Of a DNA stretch of 64,000 bases, positions 33,442-46,450 are shown in pieces. Numbering within the stretch: position 1 is the first letter of the stretch; each line of letters begins with the position of its first letter. The notes below the pieces were generated by a model, which saw only the letters and a program-made list of their open reading frames with translations, did no database searches and was not told where the DNA came from. Both the position numbers and the translations under genes were made by a program. This stretch comes from Bufo bufo (taxonomy: Eukaryota > Chordata > Amphibia > Anura > Bufonidae). The stretch is from positions 332,784,294 through 332,848,293 of the forward strand of contig NC_053390.1 of the NCBI RefSeq assembly GCF_905171765.1. The letters are read 5' to 3'.

Positions 33442-36400
33442 CTAATCTGCACAAGGGATGGACAGGTCCTGTGGGATCCATGCCTGGTTCATTTTTATGA
33501 ACGTCAGCTTGTCCACATTGGCTGTCGACAGGCGGCTGCGTTTGTCTGTAATGACGCCCCCTGCCGTGCTGAATACACGTTCAGACAAAACGCTGGCCGC
33601 CGCGCAGGCCAGCACCTCCAAGGCATAAAAGGCTAGCTCTGGCCACGTGGACAATTTGGAGACCCAGAAGTTTAATGGGGCCGAACCATCAGTCAGTACG
33701 TGGAGGGGTGTGCACAGGTACTGTTCCACCATGTTAGTGAAATGTTGCCTCCTGCTAACACGTTCCGTATCAGGTGGTGGTGCAGTTAGCTGTGGCGTGG
33801 TGACAAAACTTTTCCACATCTCTGCCATGCTAACCCTGCCCTCAGAGGAGCTGGCCGTGACACAGCTGCGTTGGCGACCTCTTGCTCCTCCTCTGCCTTC
33901 GCCTTGGGCTTCCACTTGTTCCCCTGTGACATTTGGGAATGCTCTCAGTAGCGCGTCTACCAACGTGCGCTTGTACTCGCGCATCTTACTATCACGCTCC
34001 AGTGCATGAAGTAAGGTGGGCACATTGTCTTTGTACCGTGGATCCAGCAGGGTGGCAACCCAGTAGTCCGCACATGTTAAAATGTGGGCAACTCTGCTGT
34101 CGTTGCGCAGGCACTGCAGCATGTAGTCGCTCATGTGTGCCAGGCTGCCCAGAGGTAAGGACAAGCTGTCCTCTGTGGGAGGCGTATCGTCATCGTCCTG
34201 CGTTTCCCACCAGCCACGCACCAGTGATGGGCCCGAGCTGCATTGGGTGCCACCCCGCTGTGAACATGCTTCATCCTCATCCTCCTCCACCTCCTCCTCA
34301 TCCTCGTCCTCCAGTAGTGGGCCCTGTCTGGCCACATTTGTACCTGGCCTCTGCTGTTGCAAAAAGCCTCCCTCTGAGTCACTTCGAAGAGACTGGCCTA
34401 AAAGTGCTAAAAATGACTCCTCTTCCTCCTCCTCCTCCTGGGCCACCTCCTCTTCCATCATCGCCATAAGTGTTTTCTCAAGGAGATAAAGAAGTGGTAT
34501 TGTAACGCTTATAACGGCGTCATCGCCACTGGCCATGTTGGTGGAGTACTCGAAACAGCGCAACAGGGCACACAGGTCTCGCATGGAGGCCCAGTCATTG
34601 GTGGTGAAGTGGTGCTGTTCCGCAGTGCGACTGACCCGTGCGTGGTGCAGCTGAAACTCCACAGTCTGTCCAGCATGTGCAAGGTGGAGTTCCACCTGGT
34701 GGGCACGTCGCATATGAGGCGGTGAGCGGGAAGGCCGAAGTTACGCTGTAGCGCAGACAGGAGAGCAGCGGCAGGATGTGAACGCCGGAAGCGCGAACAG
34801 ACGGCCCGCACTTTATGCAGCAGCTCTGACATGTCGGGGTAGTTGTGAATGAACTTCTGCACCACCAAATTCAGCACATGCGCCAGGCAAGGGATGTGCG
34901 ACAAACCGGCTAGTCCCAGAGCTGCAACGAGATTTCGCCCATTATCGCACACCACCAGGCCAGGCTTGAGGCTCACCGGCAGCAACCACTCATCGGTCTG
35001 TTGTTCTATACCCCGCCACAACTCCTGTGCGGTGTGGGGCCTGTCCCCCAAACATATGAGTTTCAGAATGGCCTGCTGACGTTTACCCCGTGCTGTGCTG
35101 AAGTTGGTGGTGAAGGTGTGTGGCTGACTGGATGAGCAGGTGGAAGAAGAGGAGGAGGAGGAAGCTGAGTAGGAGGAGGAGACAGGAGGCAAAGAATGTT
35201 GCCCTGCGATCCTTGGTGGCGGAAGGACGTGCGCCAAACAGCTCTCCGCCTGGGGTTCAGCCGCCACTACATTTACCCAGTGTGCAGTTAGGGAGATATA
35301 GCGTCCCTGGCCGTGCTTACTGGTCCACGTATCTGTGGTTAGGTGGACCTTGCCACAGATGGCGTTGCGCAGTGCACACTTGATTTTTATCGGATACTTG
35401 GTTGTGCAGGGAAGGCACGGCTCTCTTGGAGAAGTAGTGTCGGCTGGGAACAACATACTGTGGGACAGCAAGCGACATGAGCTGTTTGAAGCTGTCTGTG
35501 TCCACCAGCCTAAATGACAGCATTTCATAGGTCAGTAGTTTAGAAATGCTGGCATTCAGGGCCAGGGATCGAGGGTGGCTAGGTGGGAATTTACGCTTTC
35601 TCTCAAATGTTTGTGAGATGGAGAGCTGAACGCTGCCGTGTGACATGGTTGAGATGCTTGGTGACGCAGGTGGTGGTGTTGGTGGTACATCCCATGTTTG
35701 CTGGGCGGCAGGTGCTAACGTTCCTCCAGAGGCGGAGGTAGAGGCCGAGGCGGCGGCAGCAGCAGAAGAGGCCGAGGCGGCAGCAGCAGAAGAGGTAGCA
35801 GGGGGAGCCTGAGTGACTTCCTTGTTTTTAAGGTGTTTACTCCACTGCAGTTCATGCATTGCATACAGGTGCCTGGTCAAGCAGGTTGTGCTAAGGTTCA
35901 GAACGTTAATGCCTTGCTTCAGGCTCTGATGGCACAGCATGCAAATTACTCGGGTCTTGTCGTCAGCACATTATTTGAAGAAGTGCCATGCCAGGGAACT
36001 CCTTGAAGCTGCCTTTGGGGTGCTCGGTCCCAGATGGCGGCGGTCAGTAGCAGGCGGAGTCTCTTGGCGGCGGGTGTTCTGCTTTTGCCCACTGCTCCCT
36101 CTTTGTCTTTTGCTACGCTGTTGGCTCGGTCTCACCACTGCCTCTTCCTCCGAACTGTGAAAGTCAGTGGCACGACCTTCATTCCATGTGGGGTCTAGGA
36201 CCTCATCGTCCCCTGAATCGTCTTCCACCCACTCTTGATCCCTGACCTCCTGTTCAGTCTGCACACTGCAGAAAGACGCAGCAGTTGGCACCTGTGTTTC
36301 GTCATCATCAGAGACGTGATGAGGTGGTATTCCCATGTCCTCATCATCAGGAAACATAAGTGGTTGTGCGTTAAAGCATTCTATGTCTTCCACCGCTGGG

Positions 36401-36830
36401 GAAGGGCTAGGTGGATGCCCTTGGGAAACCCTGCCAGCAGAGTCTTCAAAAAGCATAAGAGACTGCTGCATAACTTGAGGCTCAGACAGTTTCCCTGATC
36501 TGCATGGGGGTGATGTGACAGACTGATGGGCTTGGTTTTCATGCGCCATCTGTGCGCTTTCTGCAGAAGACTGGGTGGGAGATAATGTGAACGTGCTGGA
36601 TCCACTGTCGGCCACCCAATTGACTAATGCCTGTACCTGCTCAGGCCTTACCATCCTTAGAACGGCATTGGGCCCCACCAATATGGTTGTCAATTCTGGC
36701 GGCTACTGGGACCTGAGGTAGTTGGTACACTAGGACGTGTGGCTGTGGCAGAACGGCCACGTCCTCTCCCAGCACCAGAGGGTCCACTAACACCACCACG
36801 ACCGCGTCCCTTACTAGATGTTTTCCTCAT
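33442..36830 (-). pseudogene. ZBED-like hAT transposase, several disruptions
   Basis: Cut-and-paste transposase of the hAT superfamily. The start at 36830 reads MRKTSSKGRGRGG. After an early frame change the acidic N-terminal part follows (35971-36693). A BED zinc finger starts at WHFFK, meets an in-frame TAA (35968-35970), and continues CADDKTRVICMLCHQ with the His pair in LTRHLYAMHE. The catalytic region lies in another frame (34509-35528): TDTWTSKHGQG, LVVCDNGRNLVAAL, PCLAHVLNLVV and TRWNSTLHMLDRL. A further shift near 34665 leads into the last frame (33442-34713) with an acidic insert, LDPRYK, and the C-terminal dimerisation block ALEVLACAAASVLSERVFST. All domains remain, but at least three frameshifts and a stop make it non-functional unless some are introns. 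The stop codon is at 33442-33444. Confidence 0.9.
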
Positions 36831-36959
36831 TGTTACCGTTCACCACAATAAGAAAAATATTATTCGGGCCAATGTATTGAATTCAAATTCAGGCCTTTTT
36901 TTACAGACACCTAACACTATCTGGCTATCTATTTAGGTACCGTATTACACTAATACAGG
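36831..36959. other. Leader between transposase start and 296-bp array
   Basis: Short AT-rich DNA directly upstream of the transposase start, grading into the first divergent array unit. No splice site can be assigned with confidence. Confidence 0.4.
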
Positions 36960-39900
36960 CACACCAGCAATGACAGATTTAGCCAAATATAAATTTGAGG
37001 CCTATTATTTAGGCGCTGGGTGACAGGTATACATTTACGGACAGAATTAGACTTGGATCTGCACGGTAGCGTGTGTGTGAAGTTCTTGAGAATTACCCTA
37101 TCAGCACCTTGAATCTAATATACCCTTTTAGGGATAGATTTAAAGTAGGCCTGATACAGCTGAAACCACTAATTTAGAGAATTGCAAAATTGGGAATTGT
37201 ATTTCAACCCATAACAAAAACTGTGCTTTGACGGACACTAAATAACTTGACCAGCTAAAGCAGTAATGACAGATTTGGAAGAATATAAATGTGAGGCCCA
37301 TTTTTTAGGCGCTGGGTGACAGGTATACGTTTAATCACAGAATTAGACTTGGATCTGCACTGTAGCGTGTGTGTGAAGTTCTTGAGAATTACCCTATCAG
37401 CACCTTGAATCTAATGCACCCTTTTAGGGATAGATTTAAAGTAGGCCTGATACAGCTGAAACCACTAATTTAGAGAATTGCTAAATTGGGAATTGTATTT
37501 CAACCCAGAACAAAAACTGTGCTTTGACGGACACTAAATAACTTGACCAGCTAAAGCAGTAATGACAGATTTGGAAGAATATAAATGTGAGGCCTATTTT
37601 TTAGGCGCTGGGTGACAGGTATACGTTTAATCACAGAATTAGACTTGGATCTGCACTGTAGTGTGTGTGTGAAGTTCTTGAGAATTACCCTATCAGCACC
37701 TTGAATCTAATATACCCTTTTAGGGATAGATTTAAAGTAGGCCTGATACAGCTGAAACCACTAATTTAGAGAATTGCAAAATTGGGAATTGTATTTCAAC
37801 CCAGAACAAAAACTGTGCTTTGACGGACACTAAATAACTTGACCAGCTAAAGCAGTAATGACAGATTTGGAAGAATATAAATGTGAGGCCTATTTTTTAG
37901 GCGCTGGGTGACAGGTATACATTTAATCACAGAATTAGACTTGGATCTGCACTGCAGCGTGTGTGTGAAGTTCTTGAGAATTACCCTATCAGCACCTTGA
38001 ATCTAATATACCCTTTTAGGGATAGATTTAAAGTACGCCTGATACAGCAGAAACCACTAATTTAGAGAATTGCAAAATTGGGAATTGTAGTTCAACTCAG
38101 AACAAAAACTGTGCTTTGACGGACACTAAATAACTTGACCAGCTAAAGCAGTAATGACAGATTTGGAAGAATATAAATGTGAGGCCTATTTTTTAGGCGC
38201 TGGGTGACAGGTATACGTTTAATCACAGAATTAGACTTGGATCTGCACTGTAGCGTGTGTGTGAAGTTCTTGAGAATTACCCTATCAGCACCTTGAATCT
38301 AATGCACCCTTTTAGGGATAGATTTAAAGTAGGCCTGATACAGCTGAAACCACTAATTTAGAGAATTGCTAAATTGGGAATTGTATTTCAACCCAGAACA
38401 AAAACTGTGCTTTGACGGACACTAAATAACTTGACCAGCTAAAGCAGTAATGACAGATTTGGAAGAATATAAATGTGAGGCCTATTTTGTTAGGCGCTGG
38501 GTAACAGGTATACGTTTAATCACAGAATTAGACTTGGATCTGCACTGTAGCGTGTGTGTGAAGTTCTTGAGAATTACCCTATCAGCACCTTGAATCTAAT
38601 GCACCCTTTAAGGGATAGATTTAAAGTAGGCCTGATACAGCTGAAACCACTAATTTAGAGAATTGCTAAATTGGGAATTGTATTTCAACCCAGAACAAAA
38701 ACTGTGCTTTGACGGACACTAAATAACTTGACCAGCTAAAGCAGTAATGACAGATTTGGAAGAATATAAATGTGAGGCCTATTTTTTAGGCGCTGGGTGA
38801 CAGGTATACATTTAATCACAGAATTAGACTTGGATCTGCACTGTAGCGTGTGTGTGAAGTTTTTGAGAATTACCCTATCAGCACCTTGAATCTAATATAC
38901 CCTTTTAGGGATAGATTTAAAGTAGGCCTGATACAGCTGAAACCACTAATTTAGAGAATTGCAAAATTGGGAATTGTAGTTCAACTCAGAACAAAAACTG
39001 TGCTTTGACAGACACTAAATAACTTGACCAGCTAAAGCAGTAATGACAGATTTGGAAGAATATAAATGTGAGGCCTATTTTTTAGGCGCTGGGTGACAGG
39101 TATACGTTTAATCACAGAATTAGACTTGGATCTGCACTGTAGCGTGTGTGTGAAGTTCTTGAGAATTACCCTATCAGCACCTTGAATCTAATATACCCTT
39201 TTAGGGATAGATTTAAAGTAGGCCTGATACAGCTGAAACCACTTATTTAGAGAATTGCTAAATTGGGAATTGTATTTCAACCCAGAACAAAAACTGTGCT
39301 TTGACGGACACTAAATAACTTGACCAGCTAAAGCAGTAATGACAGATTTGGAAGAATATAAATGTGAGGCCTATTTTTTAGGCGCTGGGTGACAGGTATA
39401 CGTTTAATCACAGAATTAGACTTGGATCTGCACTGTAGCGTGTGTTTGAAGTTCTTGAGAATTACCCTATCAGCACCTTGAATCTAATGCACCCTTTAAG
39501 GGATAGATTTAAAGTAGGCCTGATACAGCTGAAACCACTAATTTAGAGAATTGCTAAATTGGGAATTGTATTTCAACCCAGAACAAAAACTGTGCTTTGA
39601 TGGACACTAAATAACTTGACCAGCTAAAGCAGTAATGACAGATTTGGAAGAATATAAATGTGAGGCCTATTTTTTAGGCGCTGGGTGACAGGTATACATT
39701 TAATCACGGAATTAGACTTGGATCTGCACTGTAGCGTGTGTGTGAAGTTTTTGAGAATTACCCTATCAGCACCTTGAATCTAATATACCCTTTTAGGGAT
39801 AGATTTAAAGTAGGCCTGATACAGCTGAAACCACTAATTTAGAGAATTGCTAAATTGGGAATTGTATTTCAACCCAGAACAAAAACTGTGCTTTGACGGA

Positions 39901-42900
39901 CACTAAATAACTTGACCAGCTAAAGCAGTAATGACAGATTTGGAAGAATAAAATTTGTGAGGCCTATTTTTTAGGCGCTGGGTGACAGGTATACGTTTAA
40001 TCACAGAATTAGACTTGGATCTGCACTGTAGCGTGTGTGTGAAATTCTTGAAATTACCCTATCAGCACCTTGAATCTAATGCACCCTTTTAGGGATAGAT
40101 TTAAAGTAGGCCTGATACAGCTGAAACCACTAATTTAGAGAATTGCTAAATTGGGAATTGTATTTCAACCCAGAACAAAAACTGTGCTTTGACGGACACT
40201 AAATAACTTGACCAGCTAAAGCAGTAATGACAGATTTGGAAGAATATAAATGTGAGGCCTATTTTTTAGGCGCTGGGTGACAGGTATACGTTTAATCACA
40301 GAATTAGACTTGGATCTGCACTGTAGCGTGTGTGTGAAGTTCTTGAGAATTACCCTATCAGCACCTTGAATCTAATATACCCTTTTAGGGATAGATTTAA
40401 AGTAGGCCTGATACAGCTGAAACCACTAATTTAGAGAATTGCTAAATTGGGAATTGTAATTCAACCCAGAACAAAAACTGTGATTTGACGGACACTAAAT
40501 AACTTGACCAGCTAAAGCAGTAATGACAGATTTGGAAGAATATAAATGTGAGGCCTATTTTTTAGGCGCTGGGTGACAGGTATACGTTTAATCACAGAAT
40601 TAGACTTGGATCTGCACTGTAGTGTGTGTGTGAAGTTCTTGAGAATTACACTATCAGCACCTTGAATCTAATATACCCTTTTAGGGATAGATTTAAAGTA
40701 GGCCTGATACAGCTGAAACCACTAATTTAGAGAATTGCAAAATTGGGAATTGTATTTCAACCCAGAACAAAAACTGTGCTTTGACGGACACTAAATAACT
40801 TGACCAGCTAAAGCAGTAATGACAGATTTGGATGAATATAAATGTGAGGCCTATTTTTTAGGCGCTGGGTGACAGGTATACATTTAATTACAGAATTAGA
40901 CTTGGATCTGCACTGTAGCGTGTGTGTGAAGTTTTTGAGAATTACCCTATCAGCACCTTGAATCTAATATACCCTTTTAGGGATAGATTTAAAGTAGGCC
41001 TGATACAGCTGAAACCACTAATTTAGAGAATTGCAAAATTGGGAATTGTATTTCAACCCAGAACAAAAACTGTGCTTTGACGGACACTAAATAACTTGAC
41101 CAGCTAATGCAGTAATGACAGATTTGGAAGAATATAAATGTGAGGCCTATTTTTTAGGCGCTGGGTGACAGGTATACGTTTAATCACAGAATTAGACTTG
41201 GATCTGCACTGCAGCGTGTGTGTGAAGTTCTTGAGAATTACCCTATCAGCACCTTGAATCTAATATACCCTTTTAGGGATAGATTTAAAGTAGGCCTGAT
41301 ACAGCTGAAACCACTAATTTAGAGAATTGCAAAATTGGGAATTGTATTTCAACCCAGAACAAAAACTGTGCTTTGACGGACACTAAATAACTTGACCAGC
41401 TAAAGCAGTAATGACAGATTTGGAAGAATATAAATGTGAGGCCTATTTTTTAGGCGCTGGGTGACAGGTATACGTTTAATCACAGAATTAGACTTGGATC
41501 TGCACTGCAGCGTGTGTGTGAAGTTCTTGAGAATTACCCTATCAGCACCTTGAATCTAATATACCCTTTTAGGGATAGATTTAAAGTACGCCTGATACAG
41601 CAGAAACCACTAATTTAGAGAATTGCAAAATTGGGAATTGTAGTTCAACTCAGAACAAAAACTGTGCTTTGACGGACACTAAATAACTTGACCAGCTAAA
41701 GCAGTAATGACAGATTTGGAAGAATATAAATGTGAGGCCTATTTTTTAGGCGCTGGGTGACAGGTATACGTTTAATCACAGAATTAGACTTGGATCTGCA
41801 CTGTAGCGTGTGTGTGAAGTTCTTGAGAATTACCCTATCAGCACCTTGAATCTAATGCACCCTTTTAGGGATAGATTTAAAGTAGGCCTGATACAGCTGA
41901 AACCACTAATTTAGAGAATTGCTAAATTGGGAATTGTATTTCAACCCAGAACAAAAACTGTGCTTTGACGGACACTAAATAACTTGACCAGCTAAAGCAG
42001 TAATGACAGATTTGGAAGAATATAAATGTGAGGCCTATTTTGTTAGGCGCTGGGTGACAGGTATACGTTTAATCACAGAATTAGACTTGGATCTGCACTG
42101 TAGCGTGTGTGTGAAGTTCTTGAGAATTACCCTATCAGCACCTTGAATCTAATGCACCCTTTAAGGGATAGATTTAAAGTAGGCCTGATACAGCTGAAAC
42201 CACTAATTTAGAGAATTGCTAAATTGGGAATTGTATTTCAACCCAGAACAAAAACTGTGCTTTGACGGACACTAAATAACTTGACCAGCTAAAGCAGTAA
42301 TGACAGATTTGGAAGAATATAAATGTGAGGCCTATTTTTTAGGCGCTGGGTGACAGGTATACATTTAATCACAGAATTAGACTTGGATCTGCACTGTAGC
42401 GTGTGTGTGAAGTTTTTGAGAATTACCCTATCAGCACCTTGAATCTAATATACCCTTTTAGGGATAGTTTAAAGTAGGCCTGATACAGCTGAAACCACTA
42501 ATTTAGAGAATTGCAAAATTGGGAATTGTAGTTCAACTCAGAACAAAAACTGTGCTTTGACAGACACTAAATAACTTGACCAGCTAAAGCAGTAATGACA
42601 GATTTGGAAGAATATAAATGTGAGGCCTATTTTTTAGGCGCTGGGTGACAGGTATACGTTTAATCACAGAATTAGACTTGGATCTGCACTGTAGCGTGTG
42701 TTTGAAGTTCTTGAGAATTACCCTATCAGCACCTTGAATCGAATGCACCCTTTAAGGGATAGATTTAAAGTAGGCCTGATACAGCTGAAACCACTAATTT
42801 AGAGAATTGCTAAATTGGGAATTGTATTTCAACCCAGAACAAAAACTGTGCTTTGACGGACACTAAATAACTTGACCAGCTAAAGCAGTAATGACAGATT

Positions 42901-43837
42901 TGGAAGAATAAAATTTGTGAGGCCTATTTTTTAGGCGCTGGGTGACAGGTATACGTTTAATCACAGAATTAGACTTGGATCTGCACTGTAGCGTGTGTGT
43001 GAAATTCTTGAAATTACCCTATCAGCACCTTGAATCTAATGCACCCTTTTAGGGATAGATTTAAAGTAGGCCTGATACAGCTGAAACCACTAATTTAGAG
43101 AATTGCTAAATTGGGAATTGTATTTCAACCCAGAACAAAAACTGTGCTTTGACGGACACTAAATAACTTGACCAGCTAAAGCAGTAATGACAGATTTGGA
43201 AGAATATAAATGTGAGGCCTATTTTTTAGGCGCTGGGTGACAGGTATACGTTTAATCACAGAATTAGACTTGGATCTGCACTGTAGCGTGTGTGTGAAGT
43301 TCTTGAGAATTACCCTATCAGCACCTTGAATCTAATATACCCTTTTAGGGATAGATTTAAAGTAGGCCTGATACAGCTGAAACCACTAATTTAGAGAATT
43401 GCTAAATTGGGAATTGTAATTCAACCCAGAACAAAAACTGTGATTTGACGGACACTAAATAACTTGACCAGCTAAAGCAGTAATGACAGATTTGGAAGAA
43501 TATAAATGTGAGGCCTATTTTTTAGGCGCTGGGTGACAGGTATACGTTTAATCACAGAATTAGTCTTGGATCTGCACTGCAGCGTGTGTGTGAAGTTCTT
43601 GAGAATTACCCTATCAGCACCTTGAATCTAATATACCCTTTTAGGGATAGATTTAAAGTAGGCCTGATACAGCAGAAACCACTAATTTAGAGAATTGCAA
43701 AATTGGGAATTGTAGTTCAACTCAGAACAAAAACTGTGCTTTGACGGACACTAAATAACTAGACCAGCTAAAGCAGTAATGACAGATTTGGATGAATATA
43801 AATGTGAGGCCTATTTTTTAGGCGCTGGGTGACAGGC
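36960..43837. repeat. Tandem array, 296-bp unit, ~23 copies
   Basis: Each unit contains aggcgctgggtgacaggtat, cagaattagacttggatctg, gaattaccctatcagcacct and ctaaataacttgaccagc. Starts of aggcgctggg at 37011, 37307, 37603 and 37899 give 296 bp exactly. Units are very alike. Diagnostic variants recur at long range: attttgttaggcgctggg near 38490 and 42040, and ataaaatttgtgaggcc near 39950 and 42910. This shows that blocks of about ten to twelve units were duplicated. There is no open reading frame of note in about 6.9 kb. Confidence 0.95.
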
Positions 43838-44275
43838 TCAACTTGCCCCTGATGTAGTATATGGCCAAAAAATAACCACACTATTGATGGTTAAATGCAC
43901 TTGATGAAAGCTTGACCCTGATGTAGGATATAGCCAAAAAATAACCACACTATTGATGGTTAAATGCACTTGGGTGACAGGCTCAGCTTGCCCCTGATGT
44001 AGTATATGGCCAAAAAATAACCACACTATTGATGGTTAAATGCACTTGATGACAGCTTGACCCTGATGTAGGATATAGCCAAAAAATAACCACACTATTG
44101 ATGGTTAAATGCACTTGGGTGACAGGCTCAGCTTGCCCCTGATGTAGTATATGGCCAAAAAATAACCACACTATTGAGGGTTAAATGCACTTGGTGACAG
44201 CTTGACCCTGATGTAGGATATAGCAAAAAATAACCACACTATTGATGGTTAAATGTACTTGGTGGCAGCTTGTGC
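43838..44275. repeat. Tandem array, ~145-bp dimeric unit
   Basis: Three copies of a 145-bp unit made of two related halves, one with gcccctgatgtagtatatgg, the other with ccctgatgtaggatatagcc. Both share aaaaaataaccacactattg and ggttaaatgcacttg. It lies between the 296-bp array and the promoter region of the 15.2-kb hAT. Confidence 0.92.
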
Positions 44276-44439
44276 TGGCGTACCACAAGCCACAAAATGG
44301 CTGCCGATCACCCCAGAAAAAAGTGACTGAAAAACGTTCTGGGCAGCCTAAAAACAGTGAGCAATTGAATAGCAGCAGTTCAATGATCCACAGCTGTAGA
44401 TCGATCACTGAATGAAGTCTTTTGGAGGAGTTAATCACT

Positions 44440-44560
44440 GCCTAATCTCGCCCTAACGTCGCAGCTGCAACCTCTCCCTACACTTGTATCAGCAGAGTGA
44501 CGTGCAGCGCTATGTGACCCAAGCTTATATAGAGGCTGGGTCACATGCTGCACTGGCCAA
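44440..44560 (-). promoter_or_regulatory. Putative hAT promoter
   Basis: On the minus strand, a TATA-like ctatataagc (44524-44533) is followed 30-60 bp later by GTGTAGGGAGAGGTTGCAGC. CCAAT-like ccaatca is just upstream (near 44560). Direction and location fit transcription of the transposase from the right end. The start codon is about 7.7 kb away, beyond two arrays. Confidence 0.5.
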
Positions 44561-44777
44561 TCACAGCCATGCCAATAGTAGGCATGGCTGTGATGGCCTC
44601 TTGGGGCAAGTAGTATGATGCTTGATGATTGGCTGCTTTGCAGCCTTTCAAAAAGCGCCAAGAAAGCGCCGAACACCGAGCCCGAACCCGGACTTTTACG
44701 AAAATGTTCAGGTTCGGGTCCGTGTCACGGACACCCCAAAATCAGAACTATACAGTTCGCTCATCCCTAGTAATAAT

Positions 44778-45714
44778 CCTTTTCTCCAAATTTGCAGTAT
44801 ACTGCTTGGTCAAATTTGCCTTCAACAACTCCTCCGGAAAAGTTGCAAAAACCTTTTAGAACAGCAACTTAGAACTACAGGACTCTCTAACATTTACCAA
44901 ATATCTTTTTTCATGACTTCATTATGAGAGTATTTTGTCTGCTGTAAAGCAGGCATAGCATTATACAGTCAAACATGGTGTTAATGGCATTGTGTGGAAA
45001 TACTTATCTTTACACTATGCAATACTGCACTGTACTGGAAAAATAATTGTCGAAAATTATGTTATCCACAAGCTGATGCTAAAGTATATTGGTTAATGAA
45101 GTATCTGAAACACAAAAGTCCAGGAGAAAAAAGTCTGAAGTTTTAGATTAGCCTAGTGAAAGTTTGGACCTAATATAGTGTGAACTGTTGTTGGAAAAAA
45201 CAGAGACATTTAATGATTGCCATATGATATTTAAAATACAACAGTTCCCCATCAGTTGGTGACAACCTGCTAGTTAGATATCAATGAAACATATTGGGAA
45301 AGTGTCAGTTTGCTGTCAGATAATGAGGAACAACTGTCAGAATGTTAAATGCCATGCAGTAGATAGCAAAAGTGGCCTGACACTTAAAAATTAAAGGTAT
45401 TGTGCAATGCTACTGTATATACGAATGGGGGCATAGATTTTTTTCACAGCACTCTTTGTCACCTCTCTATTGATTTTGCAGTCCATCAATGTCCAATGAA
45501 AATGACCCTTACAAAAAACATGTACATTACATTACATTCAGCAGTGACTCGTGTTACTTGATCAATGTCGTGATTGACCTCAACAACCTTCACTCTCTAT
45601 AGGAGTCTATAGGAGAAGCAGCTTTGCAGTTTCATACTATACTCACTTAACATTGATTAAATTTAATCAACATAACACAAATGGATTGTCACAGGACAGT
45701 TTATCGTGATACTT
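44778..45714. other. Unassigned AT-rich DNA
   Basis: Directly right of the hAT target duplication. I see no gene and no repeat. Confidence 0.45.
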
Positions 45715-46450
45715 GTTGCCGTTCAGGCTGACTGCATGCTCTCTTGCGTACTGGCTGTGGGCCGTCACCTGTGTATGTAGGTTGCTTGAGTGCTGTGTGC
45801 TGGCGGCGGTATTATAGTGTGTGAACTGTGTCCTGTGAATTAGTGTTCTCCCTGTGTCTTGTATGTATTTTAGTGCATTGCTGTGTAGGCTGGCTGCCTG
45901 TTCACTTGCGTACTGGCTGCGGTTTTCCTTCCTGTCTATGCTGGGTGGTTGTGTGGTGCGTGCTGTCTTATATAGTGTGAACAGTACCCTGTGAATTGTG
46001 TGATCCCTGTGTTCATGTACATAGGGTTAGTGTTTCCTTGATGTGTGTGTCAGGTGGTCAGGTGTCTTAATTGACCTGGCTGTTTAGACCTGTGAGCTTT
46101 GTGCCTGGGGTCCAAGCATGTTTCTATATTGTCTGCATGTACTAGTCTGCCTGTACTGTATACGCCATGCTCCCTGTATCCATATCTGCATGGGGTCCTG
46201 GCTATGTCTGTATTTCTCTGAGTTTGTCCTGTCTGTCAGTGAATGCCATGGTCCTTGTATCCAGTTACACATGGGTTCCTGACGATGTGGCTCATCTGTC
46301 TTCCTGTTACTTGGTCTGCATCTGAACAGTGTCCTATGTTTCATGTTTGGGTTCCTGCTTGCTTGCTTTCTTTTTTGCCTACTCTGGATCTGATTGTCTG
46401 TTTTCTGTACACTTGTGATATGTTCAGGGATTCTAGTCACCCTAGAACAA
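45715..46450. repeat. TG-rich degenerate repeat DNA
   Basis: Two related segments of about 170 bp start cttgcgtactggctgtgggc (near 45750) and cttgcgtactggctgcggtt (near 45912) and share tatagtgtgaac and ccctgtg. The remainder, to 46450, is a T/G-rich stretch with diffuse repetition such as ggtccttgtatccag. It resembles LTR leader DNA but no TG...CA ends with duplications were found. Confidence 0.4.

Larger units (their letters stand above)
29563..44769 (-). mobile_element. 15.2-kb hAT transposon with internal satellites
   Basis: Termini are TAGAGTTGAGCGAAC at the left and, inverted, TAGGGATGAGCGAAC at the right. The flanks are identical 8-bp copies, gtaataat, at 29555-29562 and 44770-44777, so the ends are secure. 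Subterminal DNA is crowded with cgaacccgaac and gttcgggttcg motifs, likely transposase-binding sites. In order from the left: a 143/133-bp array, a broken BED-type transposase gene on the minus strand, a 296-bp array, a 145-bp array, and a promoter region by the right end. About 10.8 of 15.2 kb is tandem repeat, far more than the 3-5 kb usual for a hAT. Confidence 0.93.

Noticed and set aside
33933..34489. Plus-strand frames rich in Ser and Pro
   Set aside because: Antisense of the acidic region of the hAT transposase.
36960..43837. CRISPR-like array
   Set aside because: Units are contiguous 296-bp copies without short repeats alternating with unique spacers, and the sequence is eukaryotic.
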